From NCBI RefSeq assembly GCF_001653715.1, contig NZ_LWHQ01000048.1, positions 1 through 36,738 of the forward strand: a stretch of 36,738 bases of DNA. Reading direction: 5' to 3'. The stretch's first letter is position 1, and every line of letters begins with the position of its first letter. Both the position numbers and the translations under genes were made by a program. This DNA comes from Methylobacterium platani. Lineage in GTDB: Bacteria; Pseudomonadota; Alphaproteobacteria; Rhizobiales; Beijerinckiaceae. Shown here piece after piece: positions 15,561-23,291 of the stretch. The notes beneath the pieces are model-generated. The model was not told the origin of the DNA. It worked only from the letters and a program-made list of their open reading frames with translations, and ran no database searches.

Positions 15561-16832
15561 CTAAGGGGCCTCCGCCCGGGTTGCTGTCGTCCTGGACGGG
15601 GTGGTCCGCCCGAGGGCGGCGAGCAGGGCGAGGAGAGAGGCGCCGTGCGCGATCGTCACCACGGCGGCCGCACCCGCGGCGCCGTAGCGGCCGATCAAGG
15701 GCTGGACCAGCGCCAGCGACACCGCGAAGCTGACCGCGAAGGCGCGGAAGATCACGTCGGTGCGCCGCCGCGCCCGGAAGATCTGCGCCACCATGTCCCG
15801 CAGGAAGATGAACACCACGCCGAGCGCCAGCCAGCGGAGGCAGGGCGCGTAGGGCTCGTAGGGCGCGCCGAAGACGAGGCGCAGCCAGAGATCGGCCGGC
15901 ACCGCCACGACGGCGAGGAGGAATCCGACCGGGAGGCCGAGGCGGCGGGTGACGGAGACGAGGTAGGACCGCAAGGCCGGCTCGCCGCCCTGGTCGTAGG
16001 CGCGCCCGGCGCCGGTCGGCACCACGTTCTCGGTGGCGGCGAGCATCAGCAGCACGATGCCGACGAGGTACTGCGCCGCCCGCAGACCCCCGAGCGCCTC
16101 CTCGCCGAGCGCGCCGCCGGCGAGGATCCAGACCAGCTGCTCCTGCCCGAAGGTGACGAGGACGACCGGCAGCAGCCAGCGCGCCATCTGCCAGTGGCGC
16201 AGGCTGGTGACGGCGAGGCGCCGGCGCCCGGGCTCCACGGCGCGGCCGACGAGGACCGGCAGGGTGGTGAGCACGGCGGTGAGGGCGAGAAGCTCGACGA
16301 GGCGCGCGGCGTTCAGCGGGATCCCGAGGGCCCACAGGGCCGCGACCGCGAGCGGGAAGGACGCCGCCCGGGCGAGGTCCATGGCGAGCGCCCGGCCGCC
16401 GCCGCCATAGGCGAAGAGCAGCCGCCGGGCGGTGAGCTGGAGGTTCTGCGCCAGGGTGAGCGCGCCGGCGGCGGTGACGAGGTCGACCGGCACCGGCTCG
16501 CCGCGCCAGGAGAAGTACAGGGCGAGCGCCCCGGCGACGCCGAGCGCCAGGCCGGCCGCCAGCACCAGGGCGCCGGCCCCGACCGCGGCGGCGTAGCGCG
16601 ACGGGCTGCGCACGCTGCCGGCGAGCGTCATCAGCGGCGCGGTGACGAGGGCGTTGTGCAGCCCCTGCGCGAAGCCCGCCACGATGAGCACCAGGGCGAA
16701 GCGCCCGAACCCCTCCATGTCGATCAGGCGGGCCGCCGCGATGCCGGCGAGGAAGCCGAAGCCGCTCACCGCCCCCTGGTCGAGGAGCGAGAGCAGGGCC
16801 GGCCCGCGCAGGCGCGTGAGGAGCGCGGACAT
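15561..16832 (-). CDS. Wzx-type polysaccharide flippase (MOP superfamily)
   Basis: A 423-residue protein with about 12 membrane segments that would move lipid-linked repeat units across the inner membrane. The start MSALLTRLRGPALLSLLDQGAVSGFGFLAGIAAARLI resembles family N-termini (S-x-x-D-Q-x-x-x-S/G-x-x-N/F). The loop GRAYDQGGEPALRSYLVSVTRRLGLP and the helix following LRLVFGAPYEPYAPCLRWL are family-like. The frame stays open upstream to 17774 because of the GC-rich background, but that part overlaps the acyltransferase gene in another frame. The ATG at 16832 is only two bases from the upstream gene's stop (16835), so the pair is translationally close. Confidence 0.87.
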   Translation of the reverse strand: MSALLTRLRGPALLSLLDQGAVSGFGFLAGIAAARLIDMEGFGRFALVLIVAGFAQGLHNALVTAPLMTLAGSVRSPSRYAAAVGAGALVLAAGLALGVAGALALYFSWRGEPVPVDLVTAAGALTLAQNLQLTARRLLFAYGGGGRALAMDLARAASFPLAVAALWALGIPLNAARLVELLALTAVLTTLPVLVGRAVEPGRRRLAVTSLRHWQMARWLLPVVLVTFGQEQLVWILAGGALGEEALGGLRAAQYLVGIVLLMLAATENVVPTGAGRAYDQGGEPALRSYLVSVTRRLGLPVGFLLAVVAVPADLWLRLVFGAPYEPYAPCLRWLALGVVFIFLRDMVAQIFRARRRTDVIFRAFAVSFAVSLALVQPLIGRYGAAGAAAVVTIAHGASLLALLAALGRTTPSRTTATRAEAP

Positions 16833-16834
16833 CC

Positions 16835-17848
16835 TCACCGGGCGAGCATCGCGCCGGCCGCCGCGGTGACGAGGCGGTGGCGGCCGTAGAGCCAGAGCGG
16901 GCCGCTCGCGGCGACGGCGCGGGTCAGGCCGCGCTTGAAGTCGTAGACGCCGCGGTTGTTCGCCGGGTCGATCCCGCCGAAGTCGAACACCCGGCAGCCC
17001 GCCTCGGCCCCGCGGCGCAGGAAGCTCCATACCGCCAGGTAGGCGGCGGCGTTCGCCTTGGCGCGCTCGGTCGAGGCGGTGAAGAAATCGGTGAAGCGGT
17101 CGCGGCTGAGATGCGCGATGCGCACCAGGCACGGCTCGTCGCCTTCGCGGATCTCCAGGATGACGTGGCGCGGATCGCCCGCCGCGAGGTCGCGGTAGGC
17201 GGCGGCGTCGAAGTCGTTGGAAAAGCCCTTCCGGGTCTTCAGGGCGTCGTACATCGTCGCGAAGGCGTCGAAGGCGGCGAGCCGCTCGGCCGGATCGTCG
17301 AGGAAGCGCGCGGTGAGGCCTGCGTTGCGCTCGGCCTTGCGCAGGGCCTTGCGCCAGCGCGGCTCCATCTCGGCCTGGATCGCGTCGAGCCCGCGGGTGA
17401 GGTCGACCTCGAGGGTGTGGCGGGCGGCCGTCGTCACCGGCCGGAAGCCGGTGGCGAGCAGGCCGAGCACCGCCCCCGGGCTCTCGGCGCGGGCGAAATC
17501 CACCACCGCGAGGTCGAGCGGCCTCAGCGCCAGATGGGCGAGGAGCGCGCGCGTCACCGCCTCGCCCTGGCGCTCGCCCTTGTCGGTGAGGAGCGGACCG
17601 CCCTGGACGTAGAGCTGACGGGCCGGGCCGCGGCGCCGGGTCTGGACCTGCGCCAGGCCGAGGAGGTCGCCGGCCTCGTCGACGACGCTCAGCCGCGCGA
17701 TCGCAGCGCCGCGGCGCGCCTTGTAGGTGCCCCAGCCGGAGGCGGAGAAGATGGTGCCGCGGCCCTGCGCCCACACCGCCTCGTCCCAGGCCGGCACATC
17801 GGCCACGGGCACGACCCGCAATCCCGTCTCATGGTTGGTACCGGTCAT
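16835..17848 (-). CDS. FemAB-like / GNAT-fold aminoacyl- or acyltransferase
   Basis: A 337-residue cytoplasmic protein of the double-GNAT (FemAB-like) type found in exopolysaccharide clusters. It has the first GNAT half with IFSASGWGTYKARRG and LYVQGGPLLTDKG, and a middle region RWRKALRKAERNAGLTARFL typical of the basic helix in the family. The C-terminal GNAT half has the signature VFDFGGIDPANNRGVYDFKRGL. Related proteins transfer amino acids or acyl groups to lipid-linked cell-wall or polysaccharide precursors, so a decorating role on the repeat unit is inferred. The ATG at 17848 is chosen with GGGGAG just upstream; the open frame to 18139 is unlike protein. First gene of the minus-strand run of five. 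Confidence 0.8.
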   Translation of the reverse strand: MTGTNHETGLRVVPVADVPAWDEAVWAQGRGTIFSASGWGTYKARRGAAIARLSVVDEAGDLLGLAQVQTRRRGPARQLYVQGGPLLTDKGERQGEAVTRALLAHLALRPLDLAVVDFARAESPGAVLGLLATGFRPVTTAARHTLEVDLTRGLDAIQAEMEPRWRKALRKAERNAGLTARFLDDPAERLAAFDAFATMYDALKTRKGFSNDFDAAAYRDLAAGDPRHVILEIREGDEPCLVRIAHLSRDRFTDFFTASTERAKANAAAYLAVWSFLRRGAEAGCRVFDFGGIDPANNRGVYDFKRGLTRAVAASGPLWLYGRHRLVTAAAGAMLAR

Positions 17849-17949
17849 GGGCTCCCCGTGCCAGGATGCGACAGCCCGCGCCGCCGCCCGGCCGTCGAGG
17901 CAAGGAGCGCACCGTCGTCGGGGATGCCCGGCGGCGCGAACGTCGCGCG

Positions 17950-17988
17950 TCGTATCGCAAGTCCTCGTATCGCAAGCCTTCGTTAGGC
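17950..17988. repeat. 15-bp spaced direct repeat in the divergent promoter region
   Basis: TCGTATCGCAAG occurs at 17950-17961 and 17965-17976, with a weaker third unit TCGTTAGGC from 17980, giving a 15-bp period. It sits between the divergent FemAB-like gene (start 17848) and the deacetylase gene (start 18123), so it may be a regulator-binding array for both exopolysaccharide transcripts. Confidence 0.45.
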
Positions 17989-18122
17989 CTGCACCGCGAT
18001 GGTGTCCCGGACGCCCGGGAGACCACGCCGCGATCGGCCGGGATCTACGTTGTCGTCTCGGCTTGTCCCCGCGCCGGAGCGGCCCCACCGTCGGGGGACG
18101 GCGCTCTGGCAACGGGGGTGGG

Positions 18123-18899
18123 ATGCTGCAACCCTTCAAGACCCTCGCCCGCGACCATCCCGTGGTCCGGGCGCTGCTGCTGCGGGCGCTGGCGCGGCTG
18201 CGCCGCCTCGCGCACGCGCCGCCGGGGCTCTACACCCTGTGCTACCACCACGTGCCGGAGCGCCACCGGGCCGGATTCGCGGCGCAGATCGCGTTCCTGC
18301 AGCGCCACGGCCGCTTCGTCGGCGCCGACGAGGCCGTGGCGCTCCTGCGGGCGGGCGAGGCGATGCGCGAGCGCCGTTTCCTCGTCACCTTCGACGACGG
18401 CTACGCCGACACGGTCGAGGTCGCCCTGCCGGTGCTGCGCGAGGCCGGCGTGCCGGGCATCCTGTTCCTTGTCGCCGACTGGCTCGACGCGCCGCCGGAC
18501 AGCCCGCCCGGCCCCTACGCCGACCGCACCCTCGTCGCGGCCTGGCTCGCCGCCGGGATGGAGGTCGGCTCACACAGCCTGGGCCACGCCCGCATCGCGA
18601 CGATCAGTGACGCCGCCGCCGCGCGGGAGATCGCCGGCTCGCGCGATGCCCTGGAGGCCGCCCTCGGCCGGCCGGTCCGGCACTTCGCCTGCCCGTGGGG
18701 CGTGGCGGAGCGCGACTACCGGCCCGGGCGCGATCCGGACCTCGCCCTGTCCCACGGCTACGCCACCTTCTTCACCACCCGCCGCGGCGTCGCCACGACC
18801 GCCGCGGACCTCGCCGCGATGCCGCGCCACGTCCTCGAGCCGGAATGGCCGCTGCACGAGCTCGACGCCCTGATGGGAGCCCGCCTTGCGCGACGGTGA
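18123..18899 (+). CDS. Polysaccharide deacetylase family protein (NodB domain, CE4)
   Basis: A 258-residue metal-dependent deacetylase of carbohydrate esterase family 4. Motif 1 is VTFDDGYAD (88-96, with D91 catalytic base and D92 metal ligand). Motif 2 is GSHSLGH (149-155, metal ligands H151 and H155). Motif 3 is FACPWG (188-193). These indicate an intact active site. No clear signal peptide is present; the basic N-terminus (LRALLLRALARLRRLAHA) may associate with the membrane. It would remove acetyl groups from N-acetyl-sugars of the polymer or its precursor. The ATG at 18123 follows GGGGGTGG. Its last 14 bases overlap the next glycosyltransferase gene. Confidence 0.9.
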   Translation: MLQPFKTLARDHPVVRALLLRALARLRRLAHAPPGLYTLCYHHVPERHRAGFAAQIAFLQRHGRFVGADEAVALLRAGEAMRERRFLVTFDDGYADTVEVALPVLREAGVPGILFLVADWLDAPPDSPPGPYADRTLVAAWLAAGMEVGSHSLGHARIATISDAAAAREIAGSRDALEAALGRPVRHFACPWGVAERDYRPGRDPDLALSHGYATFFTTRRGVATTAADLAAMPRHVLEPEWPLHELDALMGARLARR

Positions 18900-19989
18900 G
18901 CGCCCGGTCGTCGTGGTGACCGGGGCGCTCGCCCCCTACACGCAGGTGCTGTACCGGGCGCTCGCCGCCGCCCTCGACCGGCCGCTGACCGTGCTCGCCT
19001 GCGCGGCCCGGGAGCCGGCGCGCCAGTGGGAGCTCGCGGCCGCGGACGGCTACGGCTTCGCGGTGCTGCCGGGCCTGCGCTGGCACCGCGACGCGGTGCG
19101 CAACCTGTACGTCAATCCGAGCGTGGTGCCGCGCCTCGCGGGCTCGAGGCCGGCCGCCGTCATCCTCAACGACTTCTCGCCCACCATGGCGATGGCGGCC
19201 CTGGCGGCCAGGACCCTGCGGATCCCCTACGGGATCCGGACCGACGGCGTGCCGGAGACCGATCCGGGCGCGCGCTCGCCGGCGCACCGGGGCTTGCGCC
19301 GGGCGATCGTGCCGGGCGCCGCCTTCGGCCTCGCGCCGAGCGCCGGCAGCCGGACGCTGCTCGCCTCCTACGGGCTGCCGGGCGAGCGGGTGTTTCGCGC
19401 GCCCCTGTTCCCGGCCTGGGAGGCGCGGCCGCCGCTGCCGGCGCCGGAGGCCCGGCCCTACGACGTCCTGTTCTGCGGCATCCTCAACGAGGAGGTGAAG
19501 GGCGCACGCTTCTTCACCGACGTGATGCGGGCCTGCGCTGCCGCCGGCCGGCCCCTGCGGGTGCGGGTGGCGGGCGACGGGCCGCTGCGGGCGGAGATGA
19601 CGGCGCGCCTCGCGGAGGCCGGGATCCCGGCCCGGTTCGACGGCTATCTCGGCCAGGCGGCGCTGGCCGAGGCCCACGCCTCGGCGCGGCTCCTGCTGTT
19701 TCCGAGCCGCGGCGACGTCTGGGGGATCGTCGTCAACGAGGCGCTGCAGAGCGGGGCGGCGGTCCTGGCCTCGCCGCATTCCGGCGCCGCCCGCGAACTG
19801 CTGGAGGCGCGGGGCTGCGGCGTGGTGCGGCCGCTCGACGTCGCCGACTGGGCCCGCACCACCCTGGCCCTCCTCGACGATCCCGACCGGCGGGGGCGCC
19901 TGCGTGCGGCGGCCGAGGCGGCGCTGCCGGAGGTCTCGCTGGCGCGCGCGGTCGAGGCGTACCGGGCCGGGCTCGCGGCGGTGCTGTGA
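18886..19989 (+). CDS. Glycosyltransferase family 4-like
   Basis: A 367-residue GT-B glycosyltransferase. It begins with a Rossmann strand VVVVTGALAPYTQVLYRALAAAL and has DVLFCGILNEEVKGARFF and RVRVAGDGPLRAEM in the donor domain. LLFPSRGDVWGIVVNEALQSG stands where GT4 enzymes carry E-x7-E; the first acidic residue here is aspartate (D-x7-E). The TTG start at 18886 is supported by GGGAGC at 18875-18880; no ATG lies in frame nearby. It overlaps the deacetylase gene by 14 bases, so the two are translationally coupled. It likely adds a sugar to the same exopolysaccharide. A perfect 11-bp hairpin follows the stop codon. Confidence 0.86.
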   Translation: MRDGERPVVVVTGALAPYTQVLYRALAAALDRPLTVLACAAREPARQWELAAADGYGFAVLPGLRWHRDAVRNLYVNPSVVPRLAGSRPAAVILNDFSPTMAMAALAARTLRIPYGIRTDGVPETDPGARSPAHRGLRRAIVPGAAFGLAPSAGSRTLLASYGLPGERVFRAPLFPAWEARPPLPAPEARPYDVLFCGILNEEVKGARFFTDVMRACAAAGRPLRVRVAGDGPLRAEMTARLAEAGIPARFDGYLGQAALAEAHASARLLLFPSRGDVWGIVVNEALQSGAAVLASPHSGAARELLEARGCGVVRPLDVADWARTTLALLDDPDRRGRLRAAAEAALPEVSLARAVEAYRAGLAAVL

Positions 19990-19990
19990 T

Positions 19991-20037
19991 ACCGCCGCGC
20001 CTTCGAATGGATCCGTTCGAAGGCGCTGGCTAAGCCC
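19991..20037. repeat. 47-bp dispersed intergenic element, copy 2 (with hairpin)
   Basis: Matches 262-308 at 38 of 47 positions. This copy contains a perfect 11-bp stem, GCGCCTTCGAA (19997-20007) with TTCGAAGGCGC (20016-20026), around the loop TGGATCCG. It directly follows the stop codon of the last exopolysaccharide gene and may act as its terminator. Confidence 0.6.
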
Positions 20038-20078
20038 GCAAGGTTTCCCTGTCCCCGCGTCGGCGCTGATGCGCCGGA

Positions 20079-20110
20079 CGCCTTGGCATCGACGTGTCGA
20101 TGCCAAGGCG
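20079..20110. repeat. 15-bp near-perfect palindrome (inverted repeat)
   Basis: CGCCTTGGCATCGAC (20079-20093) and its exact complement (20096-20110) are separated by two bases. A further GGCGC/GCGCC stem lies at about 20061-20075. No T-run follows. Such a long perfect palindrome could terminate both the plus-strand glycosyltransferase and the convergent minus-strand gene ending at 20150, or serve as a protein-binding or REP-like site. Confidence 0.6.
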
Positions 20111-20149
20111 CGAGGGTATGAAACGCCGAAGGATCGCTCCCCTGCCCGC

Positions 20150-20509
20150 TCACGCCCGATCCCGGTCGAGCCCCGCCGCCGCGAGCAGCGCCCGGTCGAG
20201 GCCGTCGTCGCCGGCCGACAGGGCTTCGCGCAGGGCGGCCTCGTCGGCATAGACCATCACGTCGCAGGCCTCCGCGGCGGCCTCCGGGCCGAGACGCAGG
20301 CAGGTCCGGATCACGTAGCGCCCGTCCGGCGTGCGATAGAGGGTTTGGGTGACCGGCAGCGGATCGTCCGGACGGCTCGCCGCGCAGGCGATCGGCTCGG
20401 CGAAGAGGCTCACCGCGTCGCGCGGGGGCGCGGAGGCGAGGCGGGGCGGCACGGCCCGGGGCCCAGCCGGATGCCGTTTCGGCGGGACGGTCGCGTGGCT
20501 CTCTGGCAT
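20150..20509 (-). CDS. Hypothetical protein
   Basis: I do not recognise this short protein of about 119 residues. The first 40 residues are Pro/Arg/Ala-rich and probably disordered. The C-terminal 80 residues look folded: LPVTQTLYRTPDGRYVIRTCLRLGP suggests a beta-hairpin, and AAAEACDVMVYADEAALREALSAG suggests a helix followed by a strand. No signal peptide or membrane segment. AGGA five bases before the ATG at 20509 (MPESHATVPP) supports that start; an ATG at 20515 and one at 20539 are alternatives. It stands alone between palindromes and the Lrp gene. Confidence 0.6.
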   Translation of the reverse strand: MPESHATVPPKRHPAGPRAVPPRLASAPPRDAVSLFAEPIACAASRPDDPLPVTQTLYRTPDGRYVIRTCLRLGPEAAAEACDVMVYADEAALREALSAGDDGLDRALLAAAGLDRDRA

Positions 20510-20732
20510 CGACATCCTGTGGTCGTGGTGCAACGGCAATAATCGCGAGTATCAGCGGCGGGCCTGCACCCTCCGGTCGCTGTTCCGGACCTCGATCCGG
20601 CAACTTGGAGTTTCATTCATTTGTCGGCTCGCGCCGCGTGGATTGTGTCGACCGGCGCCTCGACCGCACGGGTTCCCGCACTCCGCAGCCTCCATTTAGC
20701 GCATGACTGGTGCGAAGATCAGGTTTTGACAG

Positions 20733-20756
20733 TTAAAAAGTACGCCCCCCGGGGCG
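20733..20756 (-). terminator. Probable intrinsic terminator of the Lrp-type gene
   Basis: Read on the minus strand, a short GC-only stem (CGCCCC with GGGGCG, plus-strand 20743-20756) lies just after the regulator's stop and is followed by TACTTTTTAAC. This is one of the few hairpins in the window with a real T-run. Confidence 0.5.
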
Positions 20757-20759
20757 GCG

Positions 20760-21242
20760 TCACGCCTCCGGCGCGCCGCCGTCGAGGGGAGCGATCGGCT
20801 CGTCCTTGATCTGCTCGATGGCGAGGGCGGTGCGCACCGTGCGGACGTTAGGCAGGCCGGTGAGGTGGCCGACGAGCTGCTGGAACGCGCCGAGATTGGG
20901 CGCGACGCACTTGAGCAGGAAGTCGGTCTCGCCCGAGAGGGTCCAGCACTCGCGCACCAGCGGCCAGCCGCGCATCTCCGCCGCGAAGGCCGCGAGCTCC
21001 GCCTGGCCCTGGGCGGCGAGCTGCACCATGGCGAAGCAAGCGACCTCGTAGCCCAGCGCCTTCGGCTCGAGGAGCGCCCGGTAGCCGCGGATGATGCCGG
21101 CTTCCTCCAGCGCCCGGACCCGGCGCAGGCAGGGCGGCGCCGACAGGCCGACGCGCCGGGCCAGCTCGACGTTGGTGATGGAGCCGTCGGCCTGCAGCTC
21201 CCGGAGGATCGCCCAGTCGATGGCGTCGAGGCGGGCGGGCAA
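20760..21242 (-). CDS. Lrp/AsnC family transcriptional regulator
   Basis: A DNA-binding regulator that usually responds to amino acids and forms octamers. The N-terminal winged helix-turn-helix reads LDAIDWAILRELQADGSITNVELARRVGLSAPPCLRRVRALEEAGII, a strong family signature. The C-terminal RAM ligand-binding domain follows, with CFAMVQLAAQG, VRECWTLSGETDFLLK and IEQIKDEP. The frame is open to a GTG at 21323, but those extra 27 residues are not family-like and begin inside a tandem repeat. The TTG at 21242 gives 160 residues, the normal family length; a GTG at 21305 is another option. It is divergent from the FolC-like gene, but no amino-acid gene is adjacent to name its regulon. Confidence 0.88.
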   Translation of the reverse strand: MPARLDAIDWAILRELQADGSITNVELARRVGLSAPPCLRRVRALEEAGIIRGYRALLEPKALGYEVACFAMVQLAAQGQAELAAFAAEMRGWPLVRECWTLSGETDFLLKCVAPNLGAFQQLVGHLTGLPNVRTVRTALAIEQIKDEPIAPLDGGAPEA

Positions 21243-21311
21243 GGCGGCGGGCGATCCTGGCGGGTGGCGGAGGAAGGGTGAGTAGCCGCCCCTGGGGCGG
21301 GGCACAAGCGA

Positions 21312-21368
21312 GCAGGGATTCACGGGCAGGAATTCACGGGCAGGGATTCGACGGGCACGGATTCTCGG
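21312..21368. repeat. Tandem repeat of 14-15 bp, four copies
   Basis: Units GCAGGGATTCACGG (21312), GCAGGAATTCACGG (21326), GCAGGGATTCGACGG (21340) and GCACGGATTCTCGG (21355) follow each other without gaps. Three units contain GATTC, a form of the CcrM methylation site GANTC. It sits in the divergent region between the Lrp-type regulator and the FolC-like gene, where promoters of both should lie. Confidence 0.75.
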
Positions 21369-21544
21369 CGCTGCCGATGCGGCCGCTCCCCGGGGAGGCC
21401 CCCGTTGCCGCGCGCCGGCTCGTCTCTTATGGGGGGCTGTCCGCGTGACTGGCGAGGTTCAAGGTGGGGTCGACCACCGGGGAGCGCGGGCATCCGGACC
21501 GCCGCTCGCCTGGGCACCCTTCCCGCGCCGACCACGGGTGACCC

Positions 21545-22834
21545 ATGACCGCCGTCCACGCCGCCCCGTCCCTGCCGGAGGTGCTCGATCGCCTCGACCG
21601 CCTGACCGACTGGGAGAAGCGGCCGCGGGGCGGGATGCGGGTCGGGCTCGCCCCGATGCGCGACCTGCTCCACCGCCTCGGCGAGCCGCAGGCGTCCCTG
21701 CGGGTGATCCATGTCGCCGGCACCAAGGGCAAGGGCTCGGTCTGCGCGCTGATCGAGGCCGGGCTGATGCGGGCGGGCCTGCGGGTCGGGTGCTACGCCT
21801 CGCCCCACGTCGAATCCGTCGTCGAACGGGTCTGCCTCCAGGGCCGGCCGGTGGGGGAGGCGGTGCTCGCCCGGGCGCTGGCCCGGGCCCTCGACGCCCA
21901 CGAGGCGGCGCGGCGCGACGACACGGCGGGCGCCGACGCGACCTGGTTCGACGTGCTGACCGCCGCCGCCCTGGCGGTCTTCGGCGAGGCCGGGCTCGAC
22001 TGGGCGGTGATCGAGGTCGGGCTCGGCGGGCGCCTCGATTCGACCAACGCGGTCGACGGCGCGGTGGCGGTCGTCACCAATATCGGGCTCGAGCACACCG
22101 AGATCCTCGGCGACACCCGCGCGGCGATCGCCGCCGAGAAGGTCGGCATCCTCAAGCCCGGCGCCGGCCTCGTCACCACCCTGCCCCCGGACGACGAGGC
22201 CGGCGCCGTCCTGGCCGCCCGCGCGGCTGCCCTCGGCTGCCCGGTGCTGCGGCCGCCCGCGCCGGGCGGATCGATCGCGCAGGAGAATGCCGGCCTCGCC
22301 GGCCTCGTCCTCGGCTATCTCGGCGCGGGCGGGGCGCGGGGCCGCGACGGATCCCCGCTCGGCGCCGGGCTGCTCGACGCCGCGGCCCGCGCTGGCGCAG
22401 TCCTGCCGGGACGGCTCGAACGCCGCGCGCTCCGCACCGCCCACGGCCCGGTGCCGGTGGTGCTCGACGGCGCCCACGTTCCGTTCAACCTCGCGGCGGT
22501 GATGCGCGACCTCGGCCGCGACCCGGATCTCGCCGGGCCCTGTACCGCCCTCGTGGCGCTCGCGGGCGACAAGGATGCGGCCGGCTTCCTGGCGGTGCTC
22601 GCCCGGCACGCGGGCTATGTGGTCGCGACCGAGATGCCGGAACGGCGCGGGCACGCCGCCGCCGCGCTCCGGGCGCTCGCCGCCGCGGAAGGGGTGGAGG
22701 CCGAGGCGGTCGCGATGCCGGACGCCGCCCTCGCCCGGGCGGCGGACCTCGCGGCCCGCCGCGGCGGCTGGCTCCTGGTCACCGGCTCGCTCCACCTCGT
22801 CGGCGCCCTGCGGGGCGCGACCGACCCGTCGTGA
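21545..22834 (+). CDS. FolC-like Mur ligase family protein (folylpolyglutamate / dihydrofolate synthase type)
   Basis: A 429-residue cytoplasmic ATP-dependent amide ligase. FolC adds glutamate to dihydropteroate or folates. The P-loop is VAGTKGKGSV (57-66), followed by CYASPHVESVVERV. The family signatures IEVGLGGRLDSTNAV and TNIGLEHTEILGDT (ATP and magnesium site) are clear, and AAEKVGILK carries the usual carbamylated-lysine region. The C-terminal domain motif, normally DGAHNP, reads DGAHVP (308-313), so the conserved Asn is replaced by Val. This may mark a diverged paralogue. No trpB-accD neighbours, the common folC context in this group, are present. The ATG at 21545 fits the family N-terminus. 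Confidence 0.85.
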   Translation: MTAVHAAPSLPEVLDRLDRLTDWEKRPRGGMRVGLAPMRDLLHRLGEPQASLRVIHVAGTKGKGSVCALIEAGLMRAGLRVGCYASPHVESVVERVCLQGRPVGEAVLARALARALDAHEAARRDDTAGADATWFDVLTAAALAVFGEAGLDWAVIEVGLGGRLDSTNAVDGAVAVVTNIGLEHTEILGDTRAAIAAEKVGILKPGAGLVTTLPPDDEAGAVLAARAAALGCPVLRPPAPGGSIAQENAGLAGLVLGYLGAGGARGRDGSPLGAGLLDAAARAGAVLPGRLERRALRTAHGPVPVVLDGAHVPFNLAAVMRDLGRDPDLAGPCTALVALAGDKDAAGFLAVLARHAGYVVATEMPERRGHAAAALRALAAAEGVEAEAVAMPDAALARAADLAARRGGWLLVTGSLHLVGALRGATDPS

Positions 22835-22872
22835 GGACGGAAGCCGGCCTTCCCGCGACGGCGGGCCTCATG

Positions 22873-22908
22873 CGAAATCCGATCGATTGCTGCGCAATGC
22901 GGATTTCG
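22873..22908. terminator. Inverted repeat between convergent genes
   Basis: CGAAATCCG (22873-22881) pairs with CGGATTTCG (22900-22908), and inside it ATTGC pairs with GCAAT around a TGC loop. It lies between the FolC-like gene (plus, ends 22834) and a small minus-strand gene (ends 22916), the expected place for a two-way terminator. Confidence 0.5.
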
Positions 22909-22915
22909 GCTCCGC

Positions 22916-23098
22916 TCAGGCGTGTGAGGCCCGCGGCTTCACCGCGCGGGCCGGTGATGCGCGATCCCCGCCCTCGGTGCCCTCCGACGGCGGCCGCGGC
23001 CACACCCTCTGCCGGATATACTGCTCGACCGCGAAGGCACCGCCTCCCAGAACGGTCAGGGCCAGGATGGCCTCGCGAAAATCGCCAGGATTCGTCAT
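22916..23098 (-). CDS. Small single-pass membrane protein
   Basis: A 60-residue protein starting MTNPGDFREAILALTVLGGGAFAVEQYIRQRVWP, with one weak membrane segment at about 10-25 and a hydrophilic, basic tail. I do not recognise a family. A GGGAG ribosome-binding site lies eight bases before the ATG, which together with the protein-like N-terminus supports a real gene. Lone orientation between FolC and the lrgB end gives no functional clue. Confidence 0.5.
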   Translation of the reverse strand: MTNPGDFREAILALTVLGGGAFAVEQYIRQRVWPRPPSEGTEGGDRASPARAVKPRASHA

Positions 23099-23291
23099 CT
23101 CATCGGCTCCCGGATAGAGTATCGTTCCTCAGGTTCCGCAGCGTCGCGATGATCGCCGCACCGTATCAATGACCGAAGATCTTCCCGGTTTCAGGCTCTC
23201 GTCCTGATTCCGGCATTCGCAGCGTTACGATTTTTTAATGCATCCCCGCCCGGGCGGGCCGCGCCCGTCGGGGGCCGGACCGGGCGTGATC

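Noticed and set aside
13821..16889. A 1022-residue open frame on the plus strand opposite the exopolysaccharide genes
   Set aside because: It is a GC-rich antisense shadow: composition is Arg/Gly/Glu/His-rich without domain features, while the opposite strand codes for clear Wzc-, Wzy- and Wzx-like proteins.
20726..20731. TTGACA resembling a promoter -35 element
   Set aside because: No -10 element follows at 16-18 bases, and the site coincides with the terminator of the Lrp-type gene.
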